Counted from the stretch's first letter, positions 7,860 to 15,474 are shown. The stretch: DNA of 15,474 nt from an uncultured bacterium (GCA_937951485.1 CALEDJ010000040.1:1-15474), one strand, 5' to 3'. Notes: generated from the letters alone by a model not told the origin. Made by a program: numbers and translations.

Positions 7860-8987
7860 ATGTCCACCGTACCAGTCTCTTATCACCTGCATAAATTCCC
7901 TCCCAGGAACCTTGATTTGAACCGGCTGATCCCCTTGATTGGTCCGGCCAATGCCGCCCTTGGCCGTTATGATGGGTTGCTTTCTGCAATCCCCAATTCC
8001 CAAGTGCTACTCTCGCCGCTGACCACGCAGGAAGCGGTGCTGTCTTCAAAAATAGAAGGGACGCAGGTCACCATCAGTGAAGTGCTGGAAGTGGAGGCTG
8101 GGGGAGATTCAGAGGCCATTACGCAACCCAAACGAGAGGATGCGCTGGAGGTGATCAATTACCGGAGAGCAATGCGGGCATGTGTTACGGAACTAAAGAA
8201 TAGACCGCTTTCCCAGTACGTCTTGCGAACGGCACACCGCCTGTTGATGGAAGGTGTTCGTGGGCAGGATAAAGCCCCAGGATACTACCGGCAAGACCAG
8301 AACTGGATTGGTCGGAAAGGTTGCAGTATAGAAGAAGCCGATTTCATCCCGGTGTCGCCACAACACCTCCAATACGGCATGGACATGTGGGAACGATACA
8401 TGATGAGCACTTCGGAGCCGGACCCGCTGGTTCAACTTGCCATCGTTCATGTTGAATTTGAGGCACTCCATCCCTTTAGAGATGGGAACGGCAGATTGGG
8501 GCGAATGCTGATTCCGCTGTTCCTTTATCAGCGTAAACTCCTGGCCAGTCCGGACTTCTATATGAGCGGCTATCTGGAAGCAAACCGGGAGACTTATCTG
8601 GAACGGCTGCGCGCGGTTTCAAGGGATGACGATTGGACAGGGTGGTGCGCTTTTTTCCTTCATGGAATTCGCGAACAGGCGGAGGAAAACGAGCGTAAGG
8701 CCCGCGCCATACTTGCACTCTATGACCGCATCAAGGCCCAGATGGCCGACCTGACTCATTCACAACATTCAATCCGGGCCGTTGATTTCATTTTTCAGGA
8801 ACCCGTCTTTAATGCCCCTTCGTTCACGGAGAACTCGAAAATACCCAAGCCTACGGCGAACCGGATTCTGAATGTTTTGCGAGAACAGGGAATCTTGCGG
8901 ACGCTTCGTAAAGGAAAAGGACGGCGTCCCGGTATTTTTGCATTTCGCGAAGTGCTCAATATTGCAGAAGGCAAGGAGGTGTTTTGA
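7860..8987 (+). CDS. Fic-family protein adenylyltransferase with C-terminal winged helix
   Basis: Fic proteins usually transfer AMP from ATP to a hydroxyl side chain of a target protein. The 375-residue protein has the complete catalytic motif at 204-215, HPFRDGNGRLGR, with catalytic His204 and the anion-binding GNGR. The N-terminal region (about 1-110) contains Ser62-x3-Glu66-Gly67, fitting the (S/T)xxxE(G/N) inhibitory helix, which in this class sits before the Fic core and keeps the enzyme off. Residues of about 290-365 look like a winged helix-turn-helix (KIPKPTANRILNVLREQGIL followed by a basic wing). This is the layout of the Shewanella SoFic type. ATG 7860 follows AAGGGAG (7844-7850). 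It stands alone with no antitoxin gene; the target is unknown. GC is lower than in neighbouring genes, suggesting acquisition. Confidence 0.9.
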   Translation: MSTVPVSYHLHKFPPRNLDLNRLIPLIGPANAALGRYDGLLSAIPNSQVLLSPLTTQEAVLSSKIEGTQVTISEVLEVEAGGDSEAITQPKREDALEVINYRRAMRACVTELKNRPLSQYVLRTAHRLLMEGVRGQDKAPGYYRQDQNWIGRKGCSIEEADFIPVSPQHLQYGMDMWERYMMSTSEPDPLVQLAIVHVEFEALHPFRDGNGRLGRMLIPLFLYQRKLLASPDFYMSGYLEANRETYLERLRAVSRDDDWTGWCAFFLHGIREQAEENERKARAILALYDRIKAQMADLTHSQHSIRAVDFIFQEPVFNAPSFTENSKIPKPTANRILNVLREQGILRTLRKGKGRRPGIFAFREVLNIAEGKEVF

Positions 8988-9009
8988 GTCTCTTTTATTG
9001 AACCTAAGG

Positions 9010-9051
9010 CCTCTTTTGTCTCAAGGAAAGCAAAAAACGAGACACAAGAGG
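9010..9051. promoter_or_regulatory. Inverted repeat after fic with the same TGAGAC half-sites
   Basis: CCTCTTTTGTCTC (9010-9022) and GAGACACAAGAGG (9039-9051) are inverted copies with 12 of 13 matches around a 16-base centre. The GTCTCA and CGAGAC cores start at 9018 and 9038, again 20 bases apart as upstream of the gene. It could be a second operator or act as a hairpin at the end of the fic transcript, but it is not followed by a T-run. It begins 22 bases after the fic stop. Confidence 0.45.
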
Positions 9052-9221
9052 TTTTCAGTCTGTCGAAAATGAAAACTGGACCCCTGCACCGCCGTTTTTG
9101 AATACAGGCTTTCGCCTGTGTCTGGAATGCAGGCCGGATGGCTGTGTTACAACATCCCACCCCCCAAACGTTATGGAGCCAACCTGAATCTGACGATGGC
9201 GGCTGTATTCCGGCACAGGGG

Positions 9222-9252
9222 GTGCAATTACCGGTCTCGGCTTTTGTATAAT
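9222..9252 (+). promoter_or_regulatory. Predicted promoter of the hisH-hisF-amidotransferase operon
   Basis: A perfect TATAAT -10 box lies at 9247-9252 with a preceding TG-like context. The -35 region is weak (around 9222-9228). Transcription would begin near 9258, about 48 bases before the first gene. Confidence 0.4.
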
Positions 9253-9305
9253 GGGCGACATGTTGGCATGGCGTCTTCTGCGGTGGACGTGAGGCATTTA
9301 TTCAA

Positions 9306-9932
9306 ATGATCGCCATTGTGAATTACGACATGGGAAATCTGGAGTCGGTGGCACGGGCGTTCCGCCATTGCGGTGCGGAAGCGCTGTTAACGTCGAATCC
9401 AGAGGAAATTGCGCGCGCGGCGGGCGTGGTGCTGCCTGGAGTGGGTTTTTTCGATGAGGCGATGCGTAACCTGAAGGCGCGCGGGTTGGACGCGCTGCTG
9501 ACGCGCCGGGCGCTGAAGGACCGTGTGCCGTTCCTGGGCATCTGTCTCGGCTTTCAGATGTTTACGAAGCACAGCGAGGAGGGTGATGCGGCGGGGCTGG
9601 GATGGATTGACGGTATTACCCGACGTTTCCGCTTCGATGACCTCGAAAAACCCTTGAAGGTGCCGCACATGGGCTGGAATGCGTTGAGGACGAGGAAGGA
9701 TTCGCCCTTGCTGGCGGGCATAGGCGCTGATTCCTGTTTCTATTTCGCCCATTCCTATTACGTATCCTGCACCGAGGAGGATGCCGTGCTGGCGACGACA
9801 TCCTATGGGACGGAATTCGTAGCGGCGGTGGCGCGCAACAACCTCTTCGGCGTGCAGTTTCACCCGGAAAAAAGCCACCGGGCGGGCTTGCAGATGATCG
9901 CCAATTTCATCGGGATGACCCGCCATGCTTAA
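9306..9932 (+). CDS. HisH-like glutamine amidotransferase, sugar-amidation paralogue
   Basis: A class I glutaminase of 208 residues that splits glutamine and passes ammonia to a HisF partner. It starts MIAIVNYDMGNLESVARAF and has the nucleophile Cys80 in GICLGFQMF, plus His186 and Glu188 in VQFHPEKS, so the catalytic triad is intact. HisH proteins normally pair with HisF for histidine synthesis. Here the partner lacks a key HisF residue and is followed by a sugar amidotransferase, as in HisH2-HisF2-WbpG of Pseudomonas O-antigen synthesis. The sequence of this subunit alone does not separate the two roles. The ribosome site is weak (GAGG near 9290). Its last 8 bases overlap the next gene. Confidence 0.88.
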   Translation: MIAIVNYDMGNLESVARAFRHCGAEALLTSNPEEIARAAGVVLPGVGFFDEAMRNLKARGLDALLTRRALKDRVPFLGICLGFQMFTKHSEEGDAAGLGWIDGITRRFRFDDLEKPLKVPHMGWNALRTRKDSPLLAGIGADSCFYFAHSYYVSCTEEDAVLATTSYGTEFVAAVARNNLFGVQFHPEKSHRAGLQMIANFIGMTRHA

Positions 9933-10746
9933 GGTGCGCGTGATTCCGGTGCTGTTGCTGCGCGGATGGGGATTGGAAAAGAGCATCCGCTTCGACACGC
10001 CCAAGTACGTGGGATGTCCCATCAACGCGGCCCGGGTCTTCAATGGCAAAAACGTGGACGAACTGATGCTGCTCGACATTGTCGCCACCAGGGAGGACCG
10101 GGGGCCGCAGTTGGACGTGGTGCGGCAGATTGCGGAAGAGTCTTTCATGCCGTTCACGGCGGGCGGCGGCATCCGCTCCGTGGACATGATGTGGGAACTG
10201 CTCCAGGCCGGGGCGGACCGCGTGGTGATTAACACGGCGGCCATTGAACGCCCGGAACTGGTGCGCGAAGGCGCGGCCCGTTTCGGCAGCCAGTGCATCG
10301 TGGTTTCGATTGACGCGCGGGCGCGCCGCGACGGCGGATATGAGGTTTATACCCGCGCAGGAACCCGGGCCACGGGATTGGACCCGGCGGATGTCGCGCT
10401 GCACATGCAGGAAATGGGGGCGGGTGAAATCCTTCTGACCTCGATAGATCGCGATGGTACCATGGAAGGCTACGACATTCCCCTGATTCGATACGTTGCC
10501 GACGCATTGCGTATCCCGGTGATTGCCTGTGGCGGCGCGGGCAGTGTGAACCACCTGGCCCAGGCCGTTTATGAGGGACACGCCGCCGCCGTCGCAGGGG
10601 GCGCCTTTTTCCTGTTCTATGGCCCCCGACGAACCGTACTTATCACCTATCCCACGGACGAGGAACTGCTGCGCGTGTTCCGTCCCGAACATGTGCGAAT
10701 CAAAGACCTTGCCCCCGTGGTGGACCGCGCCCAGGCGCGACTGTAA
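9925..10746 (+). CDS. HisF-like ammonia-channel subunit, not canonical HisF
   Basis: A (beta/alpha)8-barrel protein of 273 residues. Alignment to HisF is clear throughout: it begins MLKVRVIPVLLL, has the phosphate-loop segments FTAGGGIRS and CGGAGS, and contains VVSIDAR (Asp130) and LLTSIDRDGTMEGYD. True HisF has CLDV with catalytic Asp11; here position 11 is Leu, while Asp130 is kept. Segments such as KSIRFDTPKYVGCPINAARVF resemble the HisF2 paralogues of surface-polysaccharide clusters. The likely job is to receive ammonia from the HisH-like subunit and channel it to the following amidotransferase. ATG overlaps the previous stop (ATGCTTAA), which suggests translational coupling. Automatic annotation would probably call it hisF. 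Confidence 0.88.
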   Translation: MLKVRVIPVLLLRGWGLEKSIRFDTPKYVGCPINAARVFNGKNVDELMLLDIVATREDRGPQLDVVRQIAEESFMPFTAGGGIRSVDMMWELLQAGADRVVINTAAIERPELVREGAARFGSQCIVVSIDARARRDGGYEVYTRAGTRATGLDPADVALHMQEMGAGEILLTSIDRDGTMEGYDIPLIRYVADALRIPVIACGGAGSVNHLAQAVYEGHAAAVAGGAFFLFYGPRRTVLITYPTDEELLRVFRPEHVRIKDLAPVVDRAQARL

Positions 10747-10759
10747 AATGGGCAACCCT

Positions 10760-11905
10760 ATGACTGAACCAACACTGAAACGTTGCACGCGCTGCGTGAT
10801 GGACGCGGGCGTTCCCGGCATTCGCTTTGATCATGCGGGCGTGTGCAACTATTGTCACATGCACGACAAGTTGGAGGCCATGTTCCCCCACGGCGGGGAG
10901 GGTGAGCGTATCCTGCGCGAACTCGCCGTGAAAATCCGTCGTGACGGCCATGGCGGGAAATACGACTGCGTGGTGGGCGTCAGCGGCGGCCGCGACACGT
11001 CCTATTGTCTGTATTACGTCAAGGAGAAAATGGGACTGCGCCCGCTCGCGGTGCATTTCGACAACGGCTGGGATTCCGACGTGGCCAAGGCGAATCTGGC
11101 GCGTCTATGCGACGCGCTCGGGGTGGAACTGCACACCATTATTATGGACTGGCCCGACTCCCGCGAACTCACCAATTGCACCATCCGCGCCTGTGTGCCT
11201 TATATTGACCTCACGGACGACGTTGGGATTGCCGGCGCCCTCTACCGCACCGCCGCAAAGGAAAATGTGCGCTACATCATACTCAGCCACTCCTTCCGCG
11301 AAGAAGGGATTACGCCCCTTAAATGGAACTACATTGACGCGCGGTACACCCGCGCCCTCATAAAACGGTTCGCACGCACAAAACTGGAACATTTCCAAAA
11401 TGTGGACATCCACCACATGCTTTACTGGATGTTCATCAAACGCATTCGTGTCGTCAACATTACCAACTATTATGATGATACCGGGGAAAAGATAGAGGAT
11501 TTTCTTACCAGACACTTCGGCTGGACGGACACCGGCCAGCACCACATGGACAACGAAATGTTCGCGCTGGTCTATAACTATGCGCGCCGCAAATTCGGAT
11601 TCGACTGGCGCGTGGTCGAACTTTCCGCCAAGGTCCGCACGGGGGTTATCACCCGGGAAGAAGCCTTGCGCGCGCTGGACACCGTGCCCTATTTCGAAAA
11701 CGAGGCACTGGTGGACTATTGCCTGAAAAAGCAAGGCATCTCCCGCGAGGAATATGAAGCGATTATTTGCGCTCCAAACAAATACTTCACGGATTATCCC
11801 TCGTATTACCCGTTATTGAGGCTTTTCCGGCTTCCCATCAAGGGGCTCTGCCGCCTGCACTATCTTCCCGCACACACCTACGAGAAATTCTTTGAAGCCA
11901 TTTGA
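10760..11905 (+). CDS. N-acetyl sugar amidotransferase (WbpG/PseA/LegX-like)
   Basis: A PP-loop ATP pyrophosphatase of 381 residues. The N-terminus carries a likely zinc site: Cys9, Cys12, Cys29 and Cys32 in RCTRCVMD and GVCNYC. The PP-loop nucleotide motif is VSGGRDTSY at about residues 74-82. Relatives (WbpG in Pseudomonas, PseA/LegX in flagellar sugars) activate an N-acetyl group with ATP and use ammonia to make an acetamidino group. The HisH-like and HisF-like genes just upstream would supply the ammonia. ATG 10760 gives the usual MTEPTLKRC start; ATG 10748, one base after the hisF-like stop, is also possible (385 residues). Neither has a strong ribosome site, so it is probably coupled. 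The actual sugar is unknown. Confidence 0.87.
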   Translation: MTEPTLKRCTRCVMDAGVPGIRFDHAGVCNYCHMHDKLEAMFPHGGEGERILRELAVKIRRDGHGGKYDCVVGVSGGRDTSYCLYYVKEKMGLRPLAVHFDNGWDSDVAKANLARLCDALGVELHTIIMDWPDSRELTNCTIRACVPYIDLTDDVGIAGALYRTAAKENVRYIILSHSFREEGITPLKWNYIDARYTRALIKRFARTKLEHFQNVDIHHMLYWMFIKRIRVVNITNYYDDTGEKIEDFLTRHFGWTDTGQHHMDNEMFALVYNYARRKFGFDWRVVELSAKVRTGVITREEALRALDTVPYFENEALVDYCLKKQGISREEYEAIICAPNKYFTDYPSYYPLLRLFRLPIKGLCRLHYLPAHTYEKFFEAI

Positions 11906-11919
11906 AGCATCCCGGCAAC

Positions 11920-12143
11920 CTCAGTACTCCCCAGTTTTATGCAGGCAACGCCTGTAACGCGGCGAATGCGTCCTTGAGCGAAGATCGGTGCAATTGCACG
12001 AAGCGGTTCCCAATCCGCGCCAGGTTCATGACCCGCCCGGCCCTGGTATTGGCGTTGAGTTTTTGTGCGATATCAAATGTCGCCCCGGCGTATCCCCAGT
12101 TCCTCGAGCGTGCCCATGCAACTGAAAACTGGGGATCACTGAG
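11920..12143. repeat. Imperfect 19-bp inverted repeat pair between amidotransferase and tRNA-Asn
   Basis: CTCAGTACTCCCCAGTTTT (11920-11938) and AAAACTGGGGATCACTGAG (12125-12143) are inverted copies with 17 of 19 matches, bounding 224 bases. A shorter copy of the core, TCCCCAGTT, lies at 12093-12101. The bounded segment could be a small non-autonomous mobile element or a leftover of one. Confidence 0.4.
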
Positions 12144-12197
12144 CCCTGCAACTTGAAAAGTCCCGCCATCTTTGGCAGAATACGAAGGCTTGTTTTC
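11937..12197 (-). pseudogene. Remnant of a minus-strand gene, perhaps DUF294 C-terminus
   Basis: A minus-strand frame with no stop runs from the edge of tRNA-Asn to a TAA at 11937-11939, about 86 codons, but has no start at its 5' end. Its last part reads like a protein: LNANTRAGRVMNLARIGNRF, then VQLHRSSLKDAFAALQALPA. The RAGR and LKDAFAAL spacing resembles the end of DUF294-type nucleotidyltransferase C-terminal domains, from memory only. The N-terminal part of any such gene is missing; it would have been cut at or before the tRNA. It could also be a chance open frame. Confidence 0.3.
12153..12181 (+). promoter_or_regulatory. Predicted promoter of tRNA-Asn
   Basis: TTGAAA (12153-12158) and CAGAAT (12176-12181) are 17 bases apart. 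A start near 12188 would put the tRNA only about 12 bases downstream, a normal arrangement for a single tRNA gene. Confidence 0.4.
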
Positions 12198-12199
12198 AT

Positions 12200-12275
12200 T
12201 CCGCGATAGCTCAGTCGGTAGAGCGGGTGGCTGTTAACCACTAGGTCGCAGGTTCGAGTCCTGCTCGCGGAGCCA
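12200..12275 (+). tRNA. trnN: tRNA-Asn (anticodon GUU)
   Basis: The acceptor stem is 12200-12206 with 12265-12271, seven pairs. The anticodon stem is 12226-12230 with 12238-12242, and the loop CTGTTAA has anticodon GTT at 12233-12235. The T arm is GGTTCGAGTCC-like, the discriminator is G, and CCA (12273-12275) is encoded. A strong hairpin terminator follows about 40 bases later. Its 3' end borders the accessory region, a classic place for island integration. Confidence 0.95.
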
Positions 12276-12623
12276 GTTATTTCCCGCGTGATTTTCGCGG
12301 TTGATTTGTTGACGCAACGCCCCGGAGAGTGTCCCTCTCCGGGGCGTCGTCATTTTCGGCCAATATTCACGGCCTTTCTCGCAATCCCTCCATTATTCTC
12401 TCCCGCTCTCTACTCTCCACATTAACCGGCAGGTCGGCTGTTCCCTGCCGGGTTGCGACCGTTGAACCGGAGTTTTCCGGCACGGAATCTCTGACCCTCT
12501 GGTTGCCAACCCCCATTTTGTTAACGCAACCGTTGCTTCCGCTCGCCCCAGACCGAATCACATCACATAAATCGTTCCGGTAGATACCATCAGACGGTCT
12601 AGCCGACACCCCGGAGACGAGTG
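12276..12623 (+). other. Non-coding boundary region of the island
   Basis: Apart from the terminator this 348-base stretch has no gene. It contains a pyrimidine-rich tract (about 12370-12420) and a cluster of short dyads: CCGGCAG/CTGCCGG (12426-12451), CCGGA-GTTT-TCCGG (12467-12480), GGTTGCCAACC (12501-12511) and GCAAC-C-GTTGC (12526-12536). These may be regulatory or recombination sites for the island; no att repeat of the tRNA end is seen in the window. Confidence 0.4.
12317..12347 (+). terminator. Intrinsic-type terminator after tRNA-Asn
   Basis: ACGCCCCGGAGAG (12317-12329) and CTCTCCGGGGCGT (12335-12347) pair perfectly over 13 bp with a five-base loop. A short CATTTTC follows at 12351. 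The stem is the strongest hairpin in the window, but the T-run is short. Confidence 0.65.
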
Positions 12624-12830
12624 ATGAATACCTACCGAGACCCTGCGGAAATGACGCCCGACGAGCGCCTGAACGAAGTGGCCGCTATCTTTGCCGCAGG
12701 GCTTCTCCGCATGCGCAAAAGCCCTGTCAACAAAGGCGTCGGCGCATGTGCGAAGGCCGAAGAAATGACTGGATTTCCGGTGGGGAAAGAAGCATTCATG
12801 GTCACGCCCGCGCAGGGAAACAGAGAGTAG
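12624..12830 (+). CDS. Small unknown protein of the DUF2924/recombinase module
   Basis: This 68-residue protein has no function that I can name. It starts MNTYRDPAEMTPDERLNEVA, includes a short predicted helix AAIFAAGLLRMRK, and ends in a polar tail. Small proteins with a similar opening (R-D-P-x-E-M-T-P-D-E-R-L) are often found just before DUF2924 and recombinase genes in integrated elements, from memory. ATG 12624 follows GGAG (12613-12616) by 7 bases. Only 21 bases separate it from the DUF2924 gene, so they probably form one operon. Confidence 0.7.
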   Translation: MNTYRDPAEMTPDERLNEVAAIFAAGLLRMRKSPVNKGVGACAKAEEMTGFPVGKEAFMVTPAQGNRE

Positions 12831-12851
12831 GAACTACGGAGAAAACTGAGC

Positions 12852-13348
12852 ATGAACCGAGACGTACACGAGGAGATACGAAGACTGCGGGATGCCGGCG
12901 TGGCGGAACTTCAACGGCGTTACCGGGAAGTCTTCAACGAGGAGCCGCGGTCGCGCCACCGGACATTCCTTTGGAAGCGCATTGCATGGCGTCTCCAGGC
13001 CCTCTCGGAAGGCGACCTGAGCGAGCGGGCGCGCCGGCGCGCAAAGGAGCTGGCGAACGATGCCGACATCCGTCTTCGCCCGCCGAGAGAGATGATTCAG
13101 CAGTTCGCGCCTGCGCCGCCGGTCACCACGGCCACGCAGATCTCTCACAACCTTGATCCACGCCTCCCCATGCCCGGAACGCTCTTGAGGCGTGAATTCC
13201 GGGGACGCCAGGTTTCCGTGATGGTGTTGCAGGACGGCTTCGAGTGGCAGGGAAGGGTGTATAAGACCCTGAGCGCGGTCGCCAAGGCCATCACCGGCAC
13301 GCAATGGAACGGCTACGACTTCTTCGGCCTTCGCAAGGAAGCGAGTTG

Positions 13349-13349
<1 letters not shown>
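12852..13349 (+). CDS. DUF2924 family protein
   Basis: A 165-residue basic protein. The first half is helical and rich in Arg ([20 protein letters not shown], then [20 protein letters not shown] and [21 protein letters not shown]). The second half has the family-like [20 protein letters not shown], then [20 protein letters not shown] and [12 protein letters not shown]. The latter part suggests a small beta-rich fold with a DNA-binding look. DUF2924 genes are typically placed directly before a large serine recombinase, as here, with a 1-base stop/start overlap (TGATG at 13347-13351). The role is unknown; an accessory factor for the recombinase is a reasonable inference. Confidence 0.85.
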
Positions 13350-13858
<509 letters not shown>

Positions 13859-15474
13859 TGTCCATGAGTTCCTCGGGCGTCCGCGTATCCACGACCGGCT
13901 TCTTGTTCGGGTTGACCGCCTTGAGGTCGTAGACGGCGTCCTCGATCTCCTTGGCCTTGGCGGCGAGGTCCCTCGACTCGCGGGTCAGTTCCTTGACCTT
14001 GGCTTCGGCCTCCTCGATGGCGGCTTCGTCGCGGGGCTTGGCCTTCTTGAGGTCGGCCAGTCGCTGTGTCCACTGGGCCGCTTGCTGCCCCTTCGCCGCG
14101 GCCTGGTCCTTCAAGGGCTGGGCTTCCTCGGCGGCCAGGCGCTTCCGCTCGTCCATGTCCACGGTCCAGGACAACTCGCTGTCTGAGCGCTGCGGCAGCA
14201 GCCGCATGAAGTCCTCGAAGTGCTTGAGCGTCAGCGGCGTCTTCTTGCGTACCTTGATATCCGTCAGGTCGTAGTACCAGATCTGCCGCGTGGGCTGGCC
14301 CTTGGTGAAGAAGAGCAGGTTCGTCTTCACGCCCGCCCCGGCGGCGGTGAACACACCGGCGGGCAGACTCACCACGCACCATAGATCGCATTCGTCCAGC
14401 AGTTTCCGCTTGGTCTTGGTGAAAGCATCCTGATTGGTGCGGAACAGCAATCCTTCATCAAGCACGATGCCGCAGCGCCCGCCGTCGCGCAGGGATCGGA
14501 TGACGTGCTGGAGAAACAGCACCTGCGTGGCGCTGGTTTTGTAGTCGAAGTTGGTCTGGGCTTCCTTGCCTTCCTTACCGCCGAAGGGCGGGTTGGTCAG
14601 GATCACATCGAATGTCTGCGGCGCGCCGTCGAACAGCCCGCCGTAGGTCTCCCGGCCGGTCAGCGTGTTGCCGTGCCAGAGGTTCGGCTTGTCGATCCCG
14701 TGCAGGACGAGGTTTGCCAGGGCGATGGGGTAGATGAGGTTTTCCTTCTCGCGGCCCCAGAAGGTCCGCTGCTTGAGCGTCTCCAACTGCTCGGCCGTGG
14801 CGTCGTTGCCCAGGCTGGCTTTGATGTGCTCGAAACTCTGGGCCAGGAAGCCGCCCGTGCCGCAGCCGGGGTCATAGACGGTCTCGTCGATCTTCGGCTC
14901 GATCACCTGCACCATCGCCCTGATCACCTGGCGCGGCGTGAAGAACTGGCCGCCGTCGTTGCCCTTCTCGCCCATCTTCAGCAGCAGCCCTTCGTAAACC
15001 TGCGAGAGCGTGAAGACGTGCGTCGGGTCAACGGCCTCGGTCGAAAGTTGGTGCACCTTGTCCAGCACATCGAGGAAGTTCCGCTCGGTATCGATGCGGA
15101 CACGCTCGACGCCGGTCATGATCTCGCTGATGACCTTCTGGCGTGGCGTGGCGTCGGGCCGGTTCTTCAGGGCCTTCAGGTGCGGCAGCAACTCCGTGTT
15201 GATGAAGTTGAACAAGGCGTTCTGCGGCGCGTTCTGCAGATCGACGCGCTTATTGGTCTGGCCCTCGGGCAAGGCCTCCGGCGGGCAGCCCCAGTCGCGC
15301 CAGCGATACGGCGGTTCCAGCGACGGCCGGAACGGAACGCCCAGCGCCTCGGCCTCCTGCTCCTCGCGCTCTTCCTTCTCGTCGAGGATGCGCAGGAAGA
15401 GAATCCAGGTGAGTTCCGGCACGTACTGCATCGCGCCGGCGCAGTTGCCGCGCCGCATGATGTCGCAGATGCTC

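Larger units (their letters stand above)
8988..9305 (+). other. Gene-free spacer between fic and the hisH-like gene
   Basis: This 318-base stretch contains the TGAGAC-type inverted repeat (9010-9051), a small hairpin ACAGGC-TTTC-GCCTGT (9104-9119), and a -10-like TATAAT before the next operon. No gene is seen. Confidence 0.5.

Noticed and set aside
9068-9090. GAAAACTGGACCCC-like word, similar to ends of some insertion sequences and to AAAACTGGGG at 12125
   Set aside because: The match is short, no partner end or transposase is present, so an IS remnant cannot be supported.
9104-9119. ACAGGC-TTTC-GCCTGT hairpin as a terminator
   Set aside because: Only six pairs, no T-run on either side, and it lies over 100 bases from the fic stop.
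9306-10746. Plain histidine-biosynthesis hisH-hisF
   Set aside because: No other his gene is near, Asp11 is replaced by Leu, and a WbpG-like amidotransferase is coupled downstream.
11902-12156. 84-codon + strand frame after the amidotransferase gene with a signal-like segment
   Set aside because: It needs a TTG start overlapping the upstream stop, has an unlikely N-terminus, and the hydrophobic stretch is short; the opposite strand looks more protein-like.

Overview
The window reads as a chromosomal segment from a GC-rich Gram-negative-type bacterium. It starts inside the tuf/ribosomal cluster and ends in an accessory island. No gene fixes the phylum. The protein style and the mix of genes (tuf-rpmG-trnW-secE-nusG-rplK-rplA, an amidotransferase set for surface sugars, a DUF2924/serine-recombinase module) would fit an uncultivated lineage of the PVC/FCB or Hydrogenedentes type, but that is a guess.

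Core region, 1-7448, all on the + strand: the last 47 codons of tuf (EF-Tu), rpmG, tRNA-Trp(CCA), secE, nusG, rplK and rplA. These genes belong to translation, protein export and transcription elongation. The rplK-rplA spacer folds like the ribosomal protein L1 site of 23S rRNA, so L1 probably controls its own translation. rplJ-rplL-rpoB-rpoC does not follow rplA. Instead come metK (S-adenosylmethionine synthetase) and, from its own promoter, full-length carB (carbamoyl-phosphate synthase large subunit) without carA.

Region 7449-9305 is a lower-GC module around one Fic-family AMP-transferase gene with a C-terminal winged-helix domain. Its promoter carries three TGAGAC half-sites spaced exactly 20 bp apart in alternating orientation. 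A second pair with the same 20-bp phasing lies just after the gene. This looks like a self-contained autoregulated unit.

Region 9306-11905 is an overlapping or nearly abutting operon of HisH-like glutaminase, HisF-like cyclase homologue and a WbpG/PseA-type N-acetyl sugar amidotransferase. The HisF homologue has Leu where the catalytic Asp11 of true HisF should be. The trio is therefore best read as an ammonia-channelling machine that turns an acetamido sugar into an acetamidino sugar, not as histidine synthesis. No other polysaccharide gene is in view.

Region 11906-12350 holds a minus-strand gene remnant, tRNA-Asn(GUU) and a strong hairpin terminator. From about 12350 to the right edge there is an island: a dyad-rich non-coding stretch, a 68-residue unknown protein, a DUF2924 protein, a large serine recombinase cut off just after its catalytic domain, and, tail to tail on the - strand, the type I restriction-modification methylase gene hsdM running off the window. 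The recombinase/hsdM junction near 13780-13810 is a rearrangement scar that removed the recombinase C-terminus and the native hsdM end.
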